A stretch of DNA of 64,000 nt from Trematomus loennbergii (lineage: Eukaryota; Chordata; Actinopteri; Perciformes; Nototheniidae). The first letter of the stretch is position 1; every line of letters starts with the position of its first letter. This document shows positions 22,507 through 35,154 of this stretch, in pieces. The stretch is from assembly GCA_012861695.1 (NCBI GenBank), contig JAAOOA010000006.1, forward strand, positions 29,927,811-29,991,810, read 5' to 3'. A model generated the notes under the pieces. It was not told where the DNA came from. It ran no database searches and saw only the letters and a program-made list of their open reading frames with translations. The position numbers and the translations under genes are program-made.

Positions 22507-23108
22507 TTAGACTTTTATTTTCTTGTTCTTATTTCACATTCAAGTCCCCTCTATTCATGAACCCTTTAAAGTACTCAGCCACACCACTTATATACCACGT
22601 GTGACAGTTGCTATGTCAGTTAATCTTTCAAATACGAGGTTGCTTGTTTGATTCAAGCTCTTGTAGTCAATATGTCAAGGTATTTATCCCTAACATTTTA
22701 TCAGCTAACTAATGACACACACTCAGAGGATCTTTATAAACGTTTTAAGTATTGCACATCTTTAAACATGACTCTTATAAATCACTTTTAAAACCAGCGA
22801 TGCACTACAGTGTCAGCTTTTCTAAAATAGAAACTTCAATGTTCACATCTTTCTCAATGATTCTACTTTTCAATGACCTACAAATAATCCCATTTTCAAT
22901 CTTCCAACTGTTCATATTTTTTGGTCAATTAACAAACCTGTTACAAATGTGTTGTTCAACAAATTTGAGCCTTTGCCACATTTATTTGATCACCATGGAA
23001 ACCTTTGATCTCTGGACACGTCGTTAGCTCAAATATAAACACCTGTGTCATGGAACACGATGATGTCATAACTCCAACTGACATGCTCAGAGCAGCAGAC
23101 TTCAGATA

Positions 23109-23500
23109 ATGGTTAATGGTCCTGCCCTCAACAGCTCTACGTCAATTATGGGGTGTCATCATATGCCGTTTCCATGGACACGCATCCCTCGCCATAAAAC
23201 ACGATGTCGCTGTAACTCCAATGGACACGGTCCGATCGCCCCCAAACTTCGCTTGTATATCACCGGTCCATGCCTCAACAGCTTTACGCCAAATCTGAGA
23301 TCTCACCATAGGCTGTTGCCATGGAAACGCATCCCTCGCCATAAAATGGTGGCGGTTTTCTCATAACTTCAGTGAAAATGCTCCAAACGGCCCAAAACTT
23401 CACAGGTTCGGTAACGATGCAGCCCTCAACGCATCTAAGCGTATTATGGGATGTCATCAAATGCCGTTGGCATGGCAACAGATCATTCGCCATCAAGTTA
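23109..23500. repeat. Degenerate tandem repeat, units of about 110-130 bp
   Basis: Three diverged units each contain a CTCAACrSMTCTA-like segment, then ...ATGCCGTT.CCATGG..A, then a CATCCCTCGCCATAAAA-like segment. They are part of the larger repeat block and non-coding. Confidence 0.65.
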
Positions 23501-23726
23501 GTTCAAAAGTTTGCAGTTCAAATATTCTGCTGCTTTTCCAAGCCTTTTTACTTCTTTCTTCTCTCTTCACACATTCAAGCCCCCAGTGTTCATGTATCAT
23601 TTCAATCTAAATTCTTCACTTTCTTCTTACACATTACATTTCAGCATAGCAGTTAAGTGTCAGCTTTTCAGCATAAAGCATTCCCATTAGCAATTTATTC
23701 AGGAATTGCATTCTCTAGTTTGTTAC

Positions 23727-23758
23727 ACTTGTGACACAGATATATCTGTGTCACAAGT
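23727..23758. repeat. Perfect 32-bp palindrome
   Basis: ACTTGTGACACAGATA is followed immediately by its exact reverse complement. It lies at the end of the direct-repeat block. It could be a transposon-end hairpin or two abutting inverted termini. Confidence 0.95.
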
Positions 23759-24070
23759 TTTATACATATTTTCACCACTTTAGCTGACCTGAAAATATAA
23801 GCAAATCAATGCAATGTGTACTGTTGGCTAAGTCTAATAAGTGATGCATCTGTCTAAACTTTTGTTTACATTCTGAAACTTGCATTAAATATAAAATACT
23901 GCAAACTCCACATGAAAATAACCCACAAATCAGACTTACGAACAATATTCAGCAAACAACACAACTTAATGTTAAGCTACATGTGGCTAGGCTACATTAG
24001 CTAGCAGTTGATGCATTGTTCCACATTACATACTTGTCATTCAACCAGTAAAACAAAATAGAAATGCAAC

Positions 24071-24710
24071 ATTACTTTGCACATGAACACACATCAGATA
24101 ATTACAGGTTTATCAAATATAACAAGTGCTGATACAAAATAATACACTTTTATGTCCATTAACATTCTCGAGTCCATTAAAAGGCCAATAATACTGTGGG
24201 TTCCACATCAGTAAGGCATATTCTTAACATATAAGTATACACACAAACACAAATTACTTTATTAGTTTCCCTATTTTAATTTGCATTACAATCTGTGTAA
24301 AACTTCAAGCATGGGTTCATTTTGCAGCATCATTAGAGCATAAGACAATTTCCTGGTTGTGGACATGAAATGAAAATGACTCTGCTGTAAAAGATGTAAG
24401 CTTAAGGGCAGTATCTGAGGTCGAGACTGGAGAGACACATTTCTCCACTAATGCAGGAGGTGGGGACGGGGGGATGGAAACCAATCTAAAAAGCCACATT
24501 TCATCACAGTGGGAAGGTTTCAGTAGTTGGCAGAGCAAGTGCAAGGTAATGCAAATATAGATTTAAATTACCCGTTAGTAGGCGTTTTTATACCGTCACG
24601 TTACCTCTAATTGGAGGAGCTTCTAGATCAAACTGGGACATTCATTCTGACAGTTGGAAAGATGGCGGTTCTTGATGCTGGCGGAATAAGCTACAAAATG
24701 TTCACCAATA
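24071..24710. other. Unassigned non-coding stretch
   Basis: A 75-codon minus ORF (24317-24544) has no recognisable domain; it is not called. Confidence 0.35.
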
Positions 24711-24718
24711 CACAAAAG

Positions 24719-26023
24719 TAGGGATGCTCCGATCGCCAATTTTGGGGCCAATCGCTGGAATCAGTATCGGCCGATACCGATCACCGATCCGATCGAGTGG
24801 GCGGGGCCTATGGGGATCTTCCATTTAAAGTGATGTTTAAAACTCAGTTAATGGGGCTCATTCACTGGCGCTTCCACAAACAACAACCAACATAATTATT
24901 ACATTCAAATGAAGTACATTATTCAAGTTTACATTAACTTTGGATAATAACACGGGAGAAATGAGCAGAAGCGCTCTCTTTTCCTCTCTCCCCCTCTCTC
25001 CCTCTCCTGACAGCCTGTCAGTATCTCATGCAGCTCACTGATCCAGTAATGAGTGACCCGACAGTGAAGAATAACATATTTATAACTAGTTTAGCTTGTT
25101 CCAGAGGTAGATAAAATAGCTAAGTGTGTAAGGTCTAACTCTTACGGGCCGTCTCCACAGCAGCGTTAAAAAATCTTGAAACGCTTCTGCCCATTCACTT
25201 TGAATGGGGTGACGTCACTTTCCCTCACTTTTCGCCGAAATGCTTTGTGGGCAGGCGAGCGGAGATTTTGAGGATTTTGAGGATTCAAAGTTGAACAATG
25301 TTCAACTTTTGAGGCTGAGGTGGAAGCGTCAGCCAATCAAATCCCGTGTACGCAAATCTGACAGTTCAAGCTCTAGCCAATCAAACGGCGTGTATGCTGG
25401 GAGAGAAATACCGCAGGTCATTTCCTCATATTCCAAAAAATGGAGGAGAAATTAGCGGTAGCAAATCAATCACCCGGTGCTTTATGACCAGACCTACCGG
25501 GATATAAACCGGAGGAGCCAGGCATGGAGGGAGGTGGCAGAGACAGTGGTAGGTTTTCGCCTGTTTTGGGAGTTTATATCCAGTTTACTTCGGGCTTTTT
25601 TGCTTCGTATGTCGCGGGCGGGAGATTCATGTGATTGGTTGCTCGCAAAAAATCCTCAAGCTTCAGATACGCCCACCTCCAAGATTTTTTTAACGCTGCT
25701 GTGGAGACGGCCCGTTAGTGTGTGTGTTGCTCCGCTCACCGGTCCGTCACAGCGGGTGGAGCTGCAGGATTTCTGCTTCACACACGTTGCATACCGCTAT
25801 TTTATTGTCATTTTCGGACACCTTAAAATACTGCCAGACTGGTGAAGCCATTTTGGCAAGCTTGTTTTGCCGCGCACTGAGAAAAGTGTCATGTATTTTA
25901 CGTCATCATTTTACGTCATGCGATCGGCTCTCGCGATCGGCATTTTTAGAGAGCACCGATCGATCAGTAGAGAGTGAGTATCGGCCGATATCGATCGGCG
26001 GCCGATCGATCGGAACATCCCTA
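24719..26023. mobile_element. hAT transposon, non-autonomous, with nested MITE
   Basis: The ends are TAGGGATGCTCCGATCG and CGATCGGAACATCCCTA, with a perfect 8-bp target duplication CACAAAAG at 24711-24718 and 26024-26031. The interior is non-coding apart from the nested MITE at 25145-25714. The subterminal regions carry several ATCGGCCGAT motifs, which may be transposase-binding sites. Confidence 0.92.
25145..25714. mobile_element. PIF/Harbinger-like MITE, copy 1
   Basis: TTA duplications at 25142-25144 and 25715-25717. The TIRs are about 34 bp and nearly perfect (CGGGCCGTCTCCACAGCAGC ...). ORFs inside are incidental. A related MITE with CGGCCCGCATCCACACAGCA ends is at 48852-49165. Confidence 0.88.
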
Positions 26024-26031
26024 CACAAAAG

Positions 26032-28475
26032 TGACAAGGCTACGATGTATAAAAAGAAATCAGGGCATTGATTGTTTTTTCACATGTGAAGCTAATAACA
26101 TTTATGAGTGCTGAATTGCATTTAAACATCTACATTCCTGGTTTTGCCCTTGCTGGCTCAATGATATCAGATTACTGTGACATCTAAATGTAAAAGGATC
26201 ATTGTAAATGTCATTAGTTACACCTGCGCTCTTCCTGTTATGATAGGTCAAAGTGTCCTCTGTTCAAGAGGAATATTCTACTGCAGGTACTTTATGCCGT
26301 CACTGCATGGCCATACAAATATTATAAAGGAAGGAAATACTATAAAGTTGCAGCATGAAGGAAACATACAATCCATGGACCAACAACTTTTTACCAATAC
26401 AAAACAACTATATAGTAGAATAAATGTTTTATTTATAAAAGCTCGACGCTCGTGAACCACCAAGGGGGGGGGGGGAATCTGTGGACCTCTTTCGCCTGTC
26501 AGTGCAGCCACGCAAAAACTGCAGCATGTGTACAGCTCCTTATGGGTACTGCAATTTGTGATGTGCTGGAGTGGTGTTCCGGCAGCACTACACCCCTGAT
26601 CGTTTCACCACGGAGGAAAGCAGCAGAAAGTCGAATGGAGTTAAAGAGAGCGGGGCCTATAAGTTATCCTTCTGCGCTGCGTTGCGTGCATGGCTTCCTT
26701 CTGCACAGGTAACGATAAGACGCGCTCTGGCGGCGGTTTTCCACAGTGGCTGATTGGGCATTACATTACTTAGTAGCAAACATAAGGTATTATATCGCCA
26801 CTTACATAAGTCCATTTATAGTCTATTGGAATTAAGTTTCCTAACAAACACAGGCTTCTTATTTTAACCTAAAACATGATACTTTCCTAAACGTAACCAT
26901 GCAGTGTGGTTGCATTAACCTAATAAAACTGCGACTATTCCACAATGTTAATCACATATTTAAAACGGCAACTGTTACGCTTAGACCTTAGACGCTTAGA
27001 ACACGTGTTGATATACTTACACCAATAGGAGTGCAAAGTTAGAAAATGTGTTGTGGAACATTTCTTATTGAGGGGTTAGCTCTTCCAAGAAGATTTATTT
27101 TGTATAACAGAGCTTGAAATACCTTTAGGAAATGGATAAGGCTATGGGTTTAAAGCCAACCAGAATTGGTACAAATATACCAACATGTACAGTATGTGTG
27201 GATTCAGAGAAATTGCTTTTGCTTTATAGCAGGGCGATCATTGGTTTTAGCATGAATGGACAGCTTTTTAATTGTTGACATCATGTTAGAATGACTACAC
27301 TAGTGTTTGATTGCATGTGTTAATGATAAGACAGCCTTGACATATAAATGCCATAAGGTCAAAATATCCTCTGGGGTCATTAAGATGATTCCAACAAGGT
27401 TTCAAGGCCGACCAATTATTCTTTCATTTACTTCTTTCATCTTCGTAGATCAAGTTGGATTTGCAAACACATTTTTTAATGTGTGCCTTTAAGCATTACA
27501 GGCTTATGTAATTTTCTCTTTAACTGTGCTCCTGCACGATATGCAACTCTGAGAGTGTGTGATATGGGGAAAGTGGTAGACGGTAACGTGGTCGCTTTGT
27601 CAATAGACAGAGAATCATTGAAGTTTTACGGCCACATTTTAATCCTCTGAAAATGGAAGCCTCCACTCACACATACACACTACAGTGCTCTCTTTTCTCC
27701 ATCCCTCCCTCACCTCCCTCCATTTGATTTTGTCTGGGGTCAGCAAAGCTTCCTTTTGCTCTCTTCCTCATGGATGCGTTCCAGACTGAGTTTCCACATA
27801 TGCTAGGTGGTAGGGAAAGTTGCTGACGCCTGTGTAACAATGTGGAGCCCTGTAGAGCACATCTGTGATTTCAGCCCTCACTGAAACCATGCAGCGCAGC
27901 AGAAATTAACCTACTCTTGTACACACTGGAGGGAGGCTAGAATTCATTTTCAAATACCACCTAGATTTTCTTTCTTTTATTATTGATTTTTTAAAGCTGC
28001 AAACATTTTAGCTAGGGCTGAGCATTTCAAAAACACCCCTTTCCTTGTAAACACTGTGGATTCGGCTTAATCTTTGCAATGAATCTCAAATGTCATTTAT
28101 GTTCTTTAACCTTAAAACATTGTTCAAATGAATATAAGATATCTACCGTGGCCGAAAGGTGCAAACAAGCTACAACAGCCCAAAGCACTGTGATTTAGGA
28201 GAAACGCGGTGCAGCTTCAGAACGAGGCAAATAGAAAAGGACAAATGTGCCAAAGCAGATGCAAATGAATAAACATCTCTTTACCAATTGAAAATACATG
28301 TGCAGTATTTAAAAAACATTTGCCAAATTGACGATACATGCACAGGGTTTACTAAAAATGCTGCATAGATGAAACACTGCAAATACAAAAAGCTGCAAAT
28401 GAAAACACGCAAAAAAAAACTCAAAACATAACGGAAATGGGGAGATTAAAGGTGACACACACAGGACAACCCAGT
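26032..28475. other. Unassigned AT-rich stretch
   Basis: Contains a poly-G run at about 26464-26475 and several ORFs under 95 codons without motifs. No exon or element boundary could be supported. Confidence 0.35.
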
Positions 28476-29670
28476 CTCACGGCAATTCGTGTTATAGTCA
28501 TGACATTTAATCTATTGATTCGTGTTCACCAACACGATTTTCCCCTTTTTTTCGTGTCACACAGAACGATTTTAAAAGCAATGTATTTCTATTGGTAGTA
28601 TGTGTCGTGCCTGCAACACGTCTTTTTGTCTGGTCGGGTCTTGGAAGACCGGAAGCTGTGTGGTGTAATAAAATAAAATCAATGTTCATATGGCGTAATT
28701 TAGATTATATATACTGTGAACTTAAAACTGTTTTTAATCTGAAAATACTTCATTTCTGGGTAGCATTAGCTTGTGGCTAACGTTATTGCTGAATGTTAAA
28801 TGAATGCACAGTTTTATTTTGAAAAGCTTTATTGAAAGACATCCCTGTTGTTTACATGACGTCACTTCCGGTGTAGCGACGTTACTTCCGGCTTCACGCT
28901 ATCAATGATTACAGCCGTTAAAATGCATTAAATAAAAAGTCATGAATGAGAATACGAGGAGAAAAGGCGTGTGAAGTTATACAATAAACACACAACGTCT
29001 AAATCCTCTTATTCACGCGATATCAGACACAGAAGAACGAGTGGAGGGAGACCCCCCATCGTCGAAGCAGCCAATGAGAGGAGGAGCCAGGAATCCGATA
29101 TAGAGACAGAGCACGGGGCTTGCTCGGCCCTTCCTTCACCCTCCTCCGACACAGCGCTGTGTTCTTGATTTGCTCTGTCTGTTTCAAAACCACGTTACTT
29201 CATTAAAGTACACCATTTGAACTTTTCCGGGACTACATTGTCTCTTTTTAACTTCCTCCTGGACTCGAGAACAACGAACAGATCTACAGTGGTTCATAAA
29301 AACATGTTCTTACTCAATATCAAGCCATGATTATTGTTTTTATTTTAAATCGTATAATGTCGGACTTTTGTTGCCGTCCGTGAGGAAAATAAATGGGCTC
29401 AGAGCCTCAGAATACTGAAATCTGTATTTTTTAAATCTTTATTTCCATCTAATTTGTTATTCTTTTCTAAATAACACACTGTTATTTACTCAACAATAAC
29501 ACACAATTATCCTTGTTTTTAATTATTTGTTTAATTCTATAATCTCTGGCTTTTTTGGCGTCCGTCAGGAACTGAATTTCAAAATAAAAGAACCGGAAAC
29601 AGACGTAGAGCATCATTGCGATACACACCGATACACACCCACTGAACTGATTACCCAAGATCCTCAGCTA
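28476..29670. other. Unclassified repeat-like region
   Basis: 28476-28700 (AGTCTCACGGCAATTCGTG..) looks like a dispersed teleost repeat, and 29320-29380 is partly echoed at 29515-29575 (GTCCGTGAGG / GTCCGTCAGG). No clear termini were found, so no element is called. Confidence 0.35.
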
Positions 29671-29688
29671 TGGTTTAAGCCATAGACT

Positions 29689-30079
29689 GGCCGTTTCTCA
29701 ATCGCGAGGATGCTGGCTTGGTAGCACAGCCGAGCCGAGCGTCTTGCTTCAGAAGCAAGGCAAGAATACTTCCTGGCATTCGGAAAACAAAGAGTGGAAC
29801 AGGCAATAAGTGTGCAGGTGTGCAACATATGAGAGGCCCCGCCTTACATCTTCCGCCACAGATTTGGGGAAATTGGTCCATGCGCAAAGCATTGTGGGGA
29901 TTTTAAGGACGCGAAGTCTACCCATGTGCAGCCTCGAAATTTCCCCCAAACCAAGGACGCGGCCTCGGTGGAATTCCAAGTATGCTGGAGATTGGAACAG
30001 TCCTTCGGCGGCACTCGATGACGTAGCATCCTTGCAATATTGGCTTGGAAGCCAATATCCTCGTGATTGAGAAACGGCC
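29689..30079. mobile_element. MITE inserted in copy A
   Basis: TIR GGCCGTTTCTCAATCGCGAG with a near-exact complement at the right end. The insertion is proven by the uninterrupted CATAGACTGTATATA arrangement in the copy ending at 51861. The target duplication is short and unclear. Confidence 0.8.
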
Positions 30080-30163
30080 CCTGTATATATAAATGGACGT
30101 AGTGTCCGTGACGTCACCCATAGGATTCTGCAGAGTTGCCGAGAAGCCCTTAGTAGGTGGAGT

Positions 30164-33100
30164 CAGGGCCGTATCCACCATTGAGGTCACCGAGGTCCGG
30201 ACCTCGGTAATTATTTCCGAGCTGCGTATAAAAATCGATTAAAGCAAACAGAAGAAGACGACATATATCAACAAACCACCGCAGCCCGGACTTGTACCGG
30301 AGCAGCGGAGGAGTGATCAGGTATCTAGAGATCTGAGTCCAGTGGGCTGCTTGTGTTTCTGTTCATCACAGGACATCATATGACCAGCAGATCCTGTGTG
30401 AACGCTATACGTTAGTCAGTGGACGTCCGACAACATGCACACTAACTTATATTGCAGCTATAGGCTATACTTTGGTTTAAATTGTGTGAATAATTAGCTA
30501 GAGAGCTAAAGTTAATTACATTCATCCAATGTCAGAATTTAGGATTACCTTTTAACAAACGTTGTAATGCTTTTCTTTCATTTCAATTTGAGTAAAGCAT
30601 TGAAGATATAACATTGTATTGTTTTATTTTTACACTGACTCGGATATAATGAAAAGACTACGCCAGTCGAAGCTCAGCTTTGGTAAGGAAGAGACAGGAC
30701 AGGCAGAGAGAAAGAGAGAGAGAGAGAGAAAGTGATGGAAGTCAGGGAGGAACTGCAGGTACAGTCACACAAAAGAATGTAGGCTTAATAACCCCATCTA
30801 TCTATCTAGTTATCTATCTATCTTCATTTACAATATAGACAATAGGCATACTTTTAACAACATGCATCTATTGCAGTTATGATGTCATAATAACATACAA
30901 TTGTATAAAACACAATTTGCTTACATCTTTGTTCTCTTTTGTGAATCAACATAACAGACAAGTGAAATTAACTAAATTGCTGAATTGCTTTTAATTCACT
31001 GGCAGGAGCGACAAGTGAGGAGGAGCAAAAAGTGAACAACGAGGGAGAGATTGAACAAAGAGAAAGTTGACAATGTTGTGTGATCATTTTAGCCTCTTCT
31101 GCATGTCCAGATCATTAATAGTAACAATCAACTAATTCCTATGCATTCAACCCGGTATCACGGCAAGACGTGAACATGTGACGATCTACCATGCTGGGAG
31201 ACGTGAATATGTCACGGTTTCGTCCCTTCAAACGTGACAGTTACACGGTATTGTTAACATGGCCCAACCAGTGGAGAAATACCCGGAAGTGCCTAGCAAA
31301 TGGTCTACCGCGCCTATTGGTCGGTTTTTATTGTCAAAATTAGATGTTTTTAATTTATTTTTTAATCGTCACACTTGATTTTGCCGATTTTCTTGTTGCC
31401 CTAGCTGGTCGACACCTCTTTTAGCAGAAACAAAGGCTACATTAATGTATTAAATCGATGTTAATCCATGTGTGTGGAGGTGAGGATGTGGAATTAACGG
31501 ACGTGACGTTGTGCGATTGCGTTGCCAGGCAACGCAATTTACAAACTCTTCAACTACAACCCTAATTATATTTAAAAACATTTTAGACAGCCTCACGAAA
31601 TACTTTAATGTAAATTAAAATGTAAATGTGAAGGAATGTGTGTAATGTGGTGATTGACATTATTCACCCACGGATCTATGGGTTGGGGGTATTGTTCCGC
31701 ACGGACATTTTAGTTAACCGGACTCCTGTTGATGTGAAATCCGAAAAAAAAAAAAAAAAATAATACTTTATTCCGAGTTTGCTTGCTTTTCTCTTTGGAG
31801 GTCATCACATAACGGCATTGTAATACACGGTTCGGCTGCATTAAATATGACATATCTGCCGTAGTTCTGTATTTATAGAGCCCTGATGAGAAGACTTCTG
31901 GACAAACAGGAAGCACTGCCGCCAAAACTGAAAACGTGACGTGGATCATAAATATATCAGCAATTAAACAACATCTTACATTTTTTCACACAATACGTCT
32001 CCTTGCAGTATCAATACTAATTCGGCTGACTTTTATATTTGATCCAATTGGTAGATAGGCTGTATTTACACCATAACGGTGCACAGCTGATAGAAAGGCA
32101 CATCTAGTGGTTAAAGCACGTTATTGAATTTATTATTTTATTATTTTTCACAAAAATGAAACCATCAATAGCAGAAACAGAATTAACTGTCATTAGTAAA
32201 CCACCCAAAAAAAAAGATCATAAATGGTTTTGTTTTATATATATTTTAAGGATAATAATAACAATGTCTATGACACTTACTGTATAACACTGATTTGAAA
32301 AACATACAGAAAAAACTAATTCACTGCCCTTAATAAGTATTAAATATACATTTCAGGTGTGCTGTTTTGTTTAGATCATTGACATCTGGAGCTCTTTTAA
32401 TGTCCTTTTTGATTATTGTTACACCAGGTCTTGTTTTCCATATTCAATAGCCATTACTAAACAAAACAGCAATTCTACTCCACTACATTTATTTTAGTTA
32501 CTTTGCAGAGATTCTGATTAATGATGTGAAATATAAACAACCCTTAAATCAGGCTTTAGTTACACCTGAGTAAAATTCAGGGAAAGGTGATTGTCAAGTG
32601 CCAACAATCAGGAGAGATATTTGATAGTTGCTGCTTGAGAAGACTAAACATTTATCTGCAGATCCCTATAAAGTATATTCATTACTCGTTATTCTCTACT
32701 AATAGTTAATTAAAGACTGTATATAATGGCTATTTTGCATATCCCTTTCAAGATTTTCTAAGGTCATTGACATATCATATACACAACTAATTCAATAACG
32801 TGCTTTAACCACTAGGCGGTGCACACAAGGTACACACAGCCATAATAACTTTGTATTATTAGTGTAGGACACTTGTGTATGTATAACATCTGAAGATGTG
32901 TAGTTTTATTCATGTTTTCACATAATTGTACAGGATATTGCTATATTATTTCACATGTTTTACTTATAATATCTGATTTGTAAAACATCACAGACAGAAA
33001 GGTATATCCGTCATTTAACAGTAAGCTATTGAAATTCTGAATCCATAGATGTGTCTCCCATCACCCAAATCCCCTGACTATTCTCTCAACTCAGTATTTA

Positions 33101-33984
33101 CATTCTTATATTCAAAGAAAATCAGTAATATCTTTAAAAACGACAAGTCCTTTTATATCAGCTGTGCACCGTTATTTTTTTTTTCGGATTTCACATCAAC
33201 AGTAAGTCCGTTTAACTAAAATGTCCGTGCGGAACAATACCCCCAACCCATAGATCCGTGGGTGAATAATGTCAATCACACATTACACACACCCTTCACA
33301 TTTACATTTTAATTTACATTAAAGTATTTCGTGAGGCCTTCTAAAATGTTTTAAAATATAATTAGGGTTGTAGTTGAAGAGTTTGTAAATTGCGTTGCCT
33401 GGCAACGCAATCGCACAACGTCACGTCCGTTAATTCCACATCCTCACCTCCACACACATGGATTAACATCGATTTAATACATTAATGTAGCCTTTGTTTC
33501 TGCTAAAAGAGGTGTCGACCAGCTAGGGCAACAAGAAAATCGGCGAAATCAAGTGTGACGATTAAAAAATAAATTAAAAACATCTCATTTTGACAATAAA
33601 AACCGACCAATAGGCGCGGTAGACCATTTGCTTGGCACTTCCGGGTATTTCTCCACTGGTTGGGCCATGTTAACAATACCGTGTAACTGTCACGTTTGAA
33701 GGGACGAAACCGTGACATATTCACGTCTCCCAGCATGGTAGATCGTCACATGTTCACGTCTTGCCGTGATACCGGGTTGTATGCATTACACTTTCAAAAA
33801 TAATTGATGCAGCAGCCCACTGACATGGTTTGAAATCAATATATTATCAATTTGTGACCCCCCACAGGACTTAAAAAGCACCTAATTAGATTATGAAAAT
33901 CCCAAAAATCACGGGGGAGTGTACCCCCGAACCCCCCTAGCATGTTTGGACCTCGGTATTTAGCAAATCCTGGATACAGCCCTG
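30164..33984 (+). mobile_element. hAT transposon 'hAT-D' carrying FB copy 2
   Basis: The ends are CAGGGCCGTATCCA and TGGATACAGCCCTG. The 8-bp target duplication is GGTGGAGT at 30156-30163 and GGTAGAGT at 33985-33992 (one mismatch). Near its left end a plus-strand ATG at 30648 opens MKRLRQSKLSFGKEE, resembling the first exon of some hAT transposases, but the frame then degenerates into (GA)n and stops. 2.6 kb of the element is the inserted FB at 31148-33779. Confidence 0.88.
31148..33779. mobile_element. Long-TIR foldback element 'FB', copy 2
   Basis: Starts CAACCCGGTATCACGGCAAG and ends with its complement. Perfect 8-bp target duplication TATGCATT at 31140-31147 and 33780-33787. The arms are about 600 bp each (31148-31757, 33178-33779); the internal loop of about 1.4 kb has no meaningful ORF. 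The loop is oriented opposite to that of copy 1 relative to the arm extensions. It is non-autonomous, and the superfamily is uncertain (8-bp TSD allows hAT, Zisupton or Merlin types; long TIRs recall MULE/foldback elements). Confidence 0.9.
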
Positions 33985-35154
33985 GGTAGAGTCGGCCACT
34001 AACGGCTCGACAGTGACGTCAGAGTCTAACTCCCGCCTGCTCCAGCCTGCTCCAAATAAGGGCAAAGAGGCGGAGCCGAGGCGGGACCTGCTGCCTCCGA
34101 ACTGGAAGTAAACAGAGCTAGCTCAGGCTAAGAAGCTAAGCTAACATGAAATACGTGCATACCAAGTTACTGCGTGGCACTTTGGTTTTGATAAAACAGT
34201 GTAGTTCCCCTATATAAACGTTACATTCATAATCAAACGAGACAATCTGCAAGAGAATTAGCTATTTTTTATTATTATTATTCTTAATGCTTGTCATCAC
34301 GTTTATAAAATAAAAGAAGGCGCAGGCGAACCAAGTCCGTTTCGCTGCATTCCTTGATCTCCAGTTATAACGCCGGACTCCACCGCCCGGAGCTAATGGA
34401 GCCGCAGGGGGCTCCGGGACGCCGGCTGAAGCTGGACGCCGGCTGGAGCTAGCCCCCTGCGGCTCCGTTAGCTACGGCGGCCACCACTGGGATAATTGGG
34501 TCCCCTTTTAACATTTGCTCCGTTTAGCATTATGGGCGTCATAGCCATATACTATAAAAGTCTTACCCAAGGCTGAATCATAAACTAAACTGTATATATA
34601 TATATATATACATGTATAAAGGGTTACGTCCTTAGCTGGCTAATAAGCTACATAACAAGCTAAGCTAACAAGCTAAGCTAACAAGCACACAAACACCTGC
34701 TAACGGGGTTAACATGTATAATATTATCATATTGTTATATACATGATGTTATATATATAACTAACGTTGTAGGCTAGCAGAGTGGACAAGTTGCTGTTAG
34801 CTGACAGTGAGGCACGTACCTGTCCATCAAAGTGACCACGCCCTAATTTATGTAAAAACTTTAAAACCTAATATAAATAAAAGGTTAGAAAACAATTCAC
34901 TCAAAGATTTATAGATTTAAAGATTTATCATGAAGGTGGAATCTAACTATATCCATAATAATATTTATTGCATCCAGGGCTAGAAACATGTTTTTTTCTG
35001 CTGTAAAATTGGGCATTTTAACATGGGGGTCTATGGAAATTGCTCCTTTCTGCAGTCATCGCCTATCGGCCAATATATGAAGTGCAGTTTGTGGCACTTC
35101 CGTATTGGCGTCCCGACTCTTCCCCAGAGTTTGCCGCTTGGTTTAAGCTCGCTG

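Larger units (their letters stand above)
19990..24070. repeat. Diverged direct-repeat block of about 4 kb
   Basis: The outer flanks are diverged direct repeats: 19990-20300 and 23795-24060 share GATGCATC, AAATAACCC, CAATATTC, ACACAACTTA and TTAGCTA in collinear order. Inside, about 20997-21100 and 22988-23090 are strong direct repeats (CATGGAAACCTTTGATCTCT, GACACGTCGTTAGCTCAAAT). The Harbinger-like element at 21294-22506 interrupts the first internal unit, whose flank TTCTGCTGCTTTTTCATGCA resembles 23530-23550. It is probably a tandemly duplicated old repeat; the family is not recognised. Confidence 0.6.
29679..35142. mobile_element. TTAA-target (Kolobok-like) element, copy A, heavily nested
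   Basis: TTAA at 29675-29678 and 35143-35146. The left end reads GCCATAGACTGTATATA (split by a MITE) and the right end GCCGCTTGG. It contains GGACGTAGTGTCCGTGACGT and CCACGCCCTAATTTATG. The same sequences in opposite orientation form 45209-51861, which confirms both ends. Without its inserts (MITE 29689-30079, hAT 30164-33984) this copy is only about 1.25 kb, so it is an internally deleted derivative. Kolobok rather than piggyBac is a guess from size and structure. Confidence 0.65.

Noticed and set aside
24317..24544. Minus ORF as a host exon
   Set aside because: No recognised domain, acceptor or donor; chance length is plausible.
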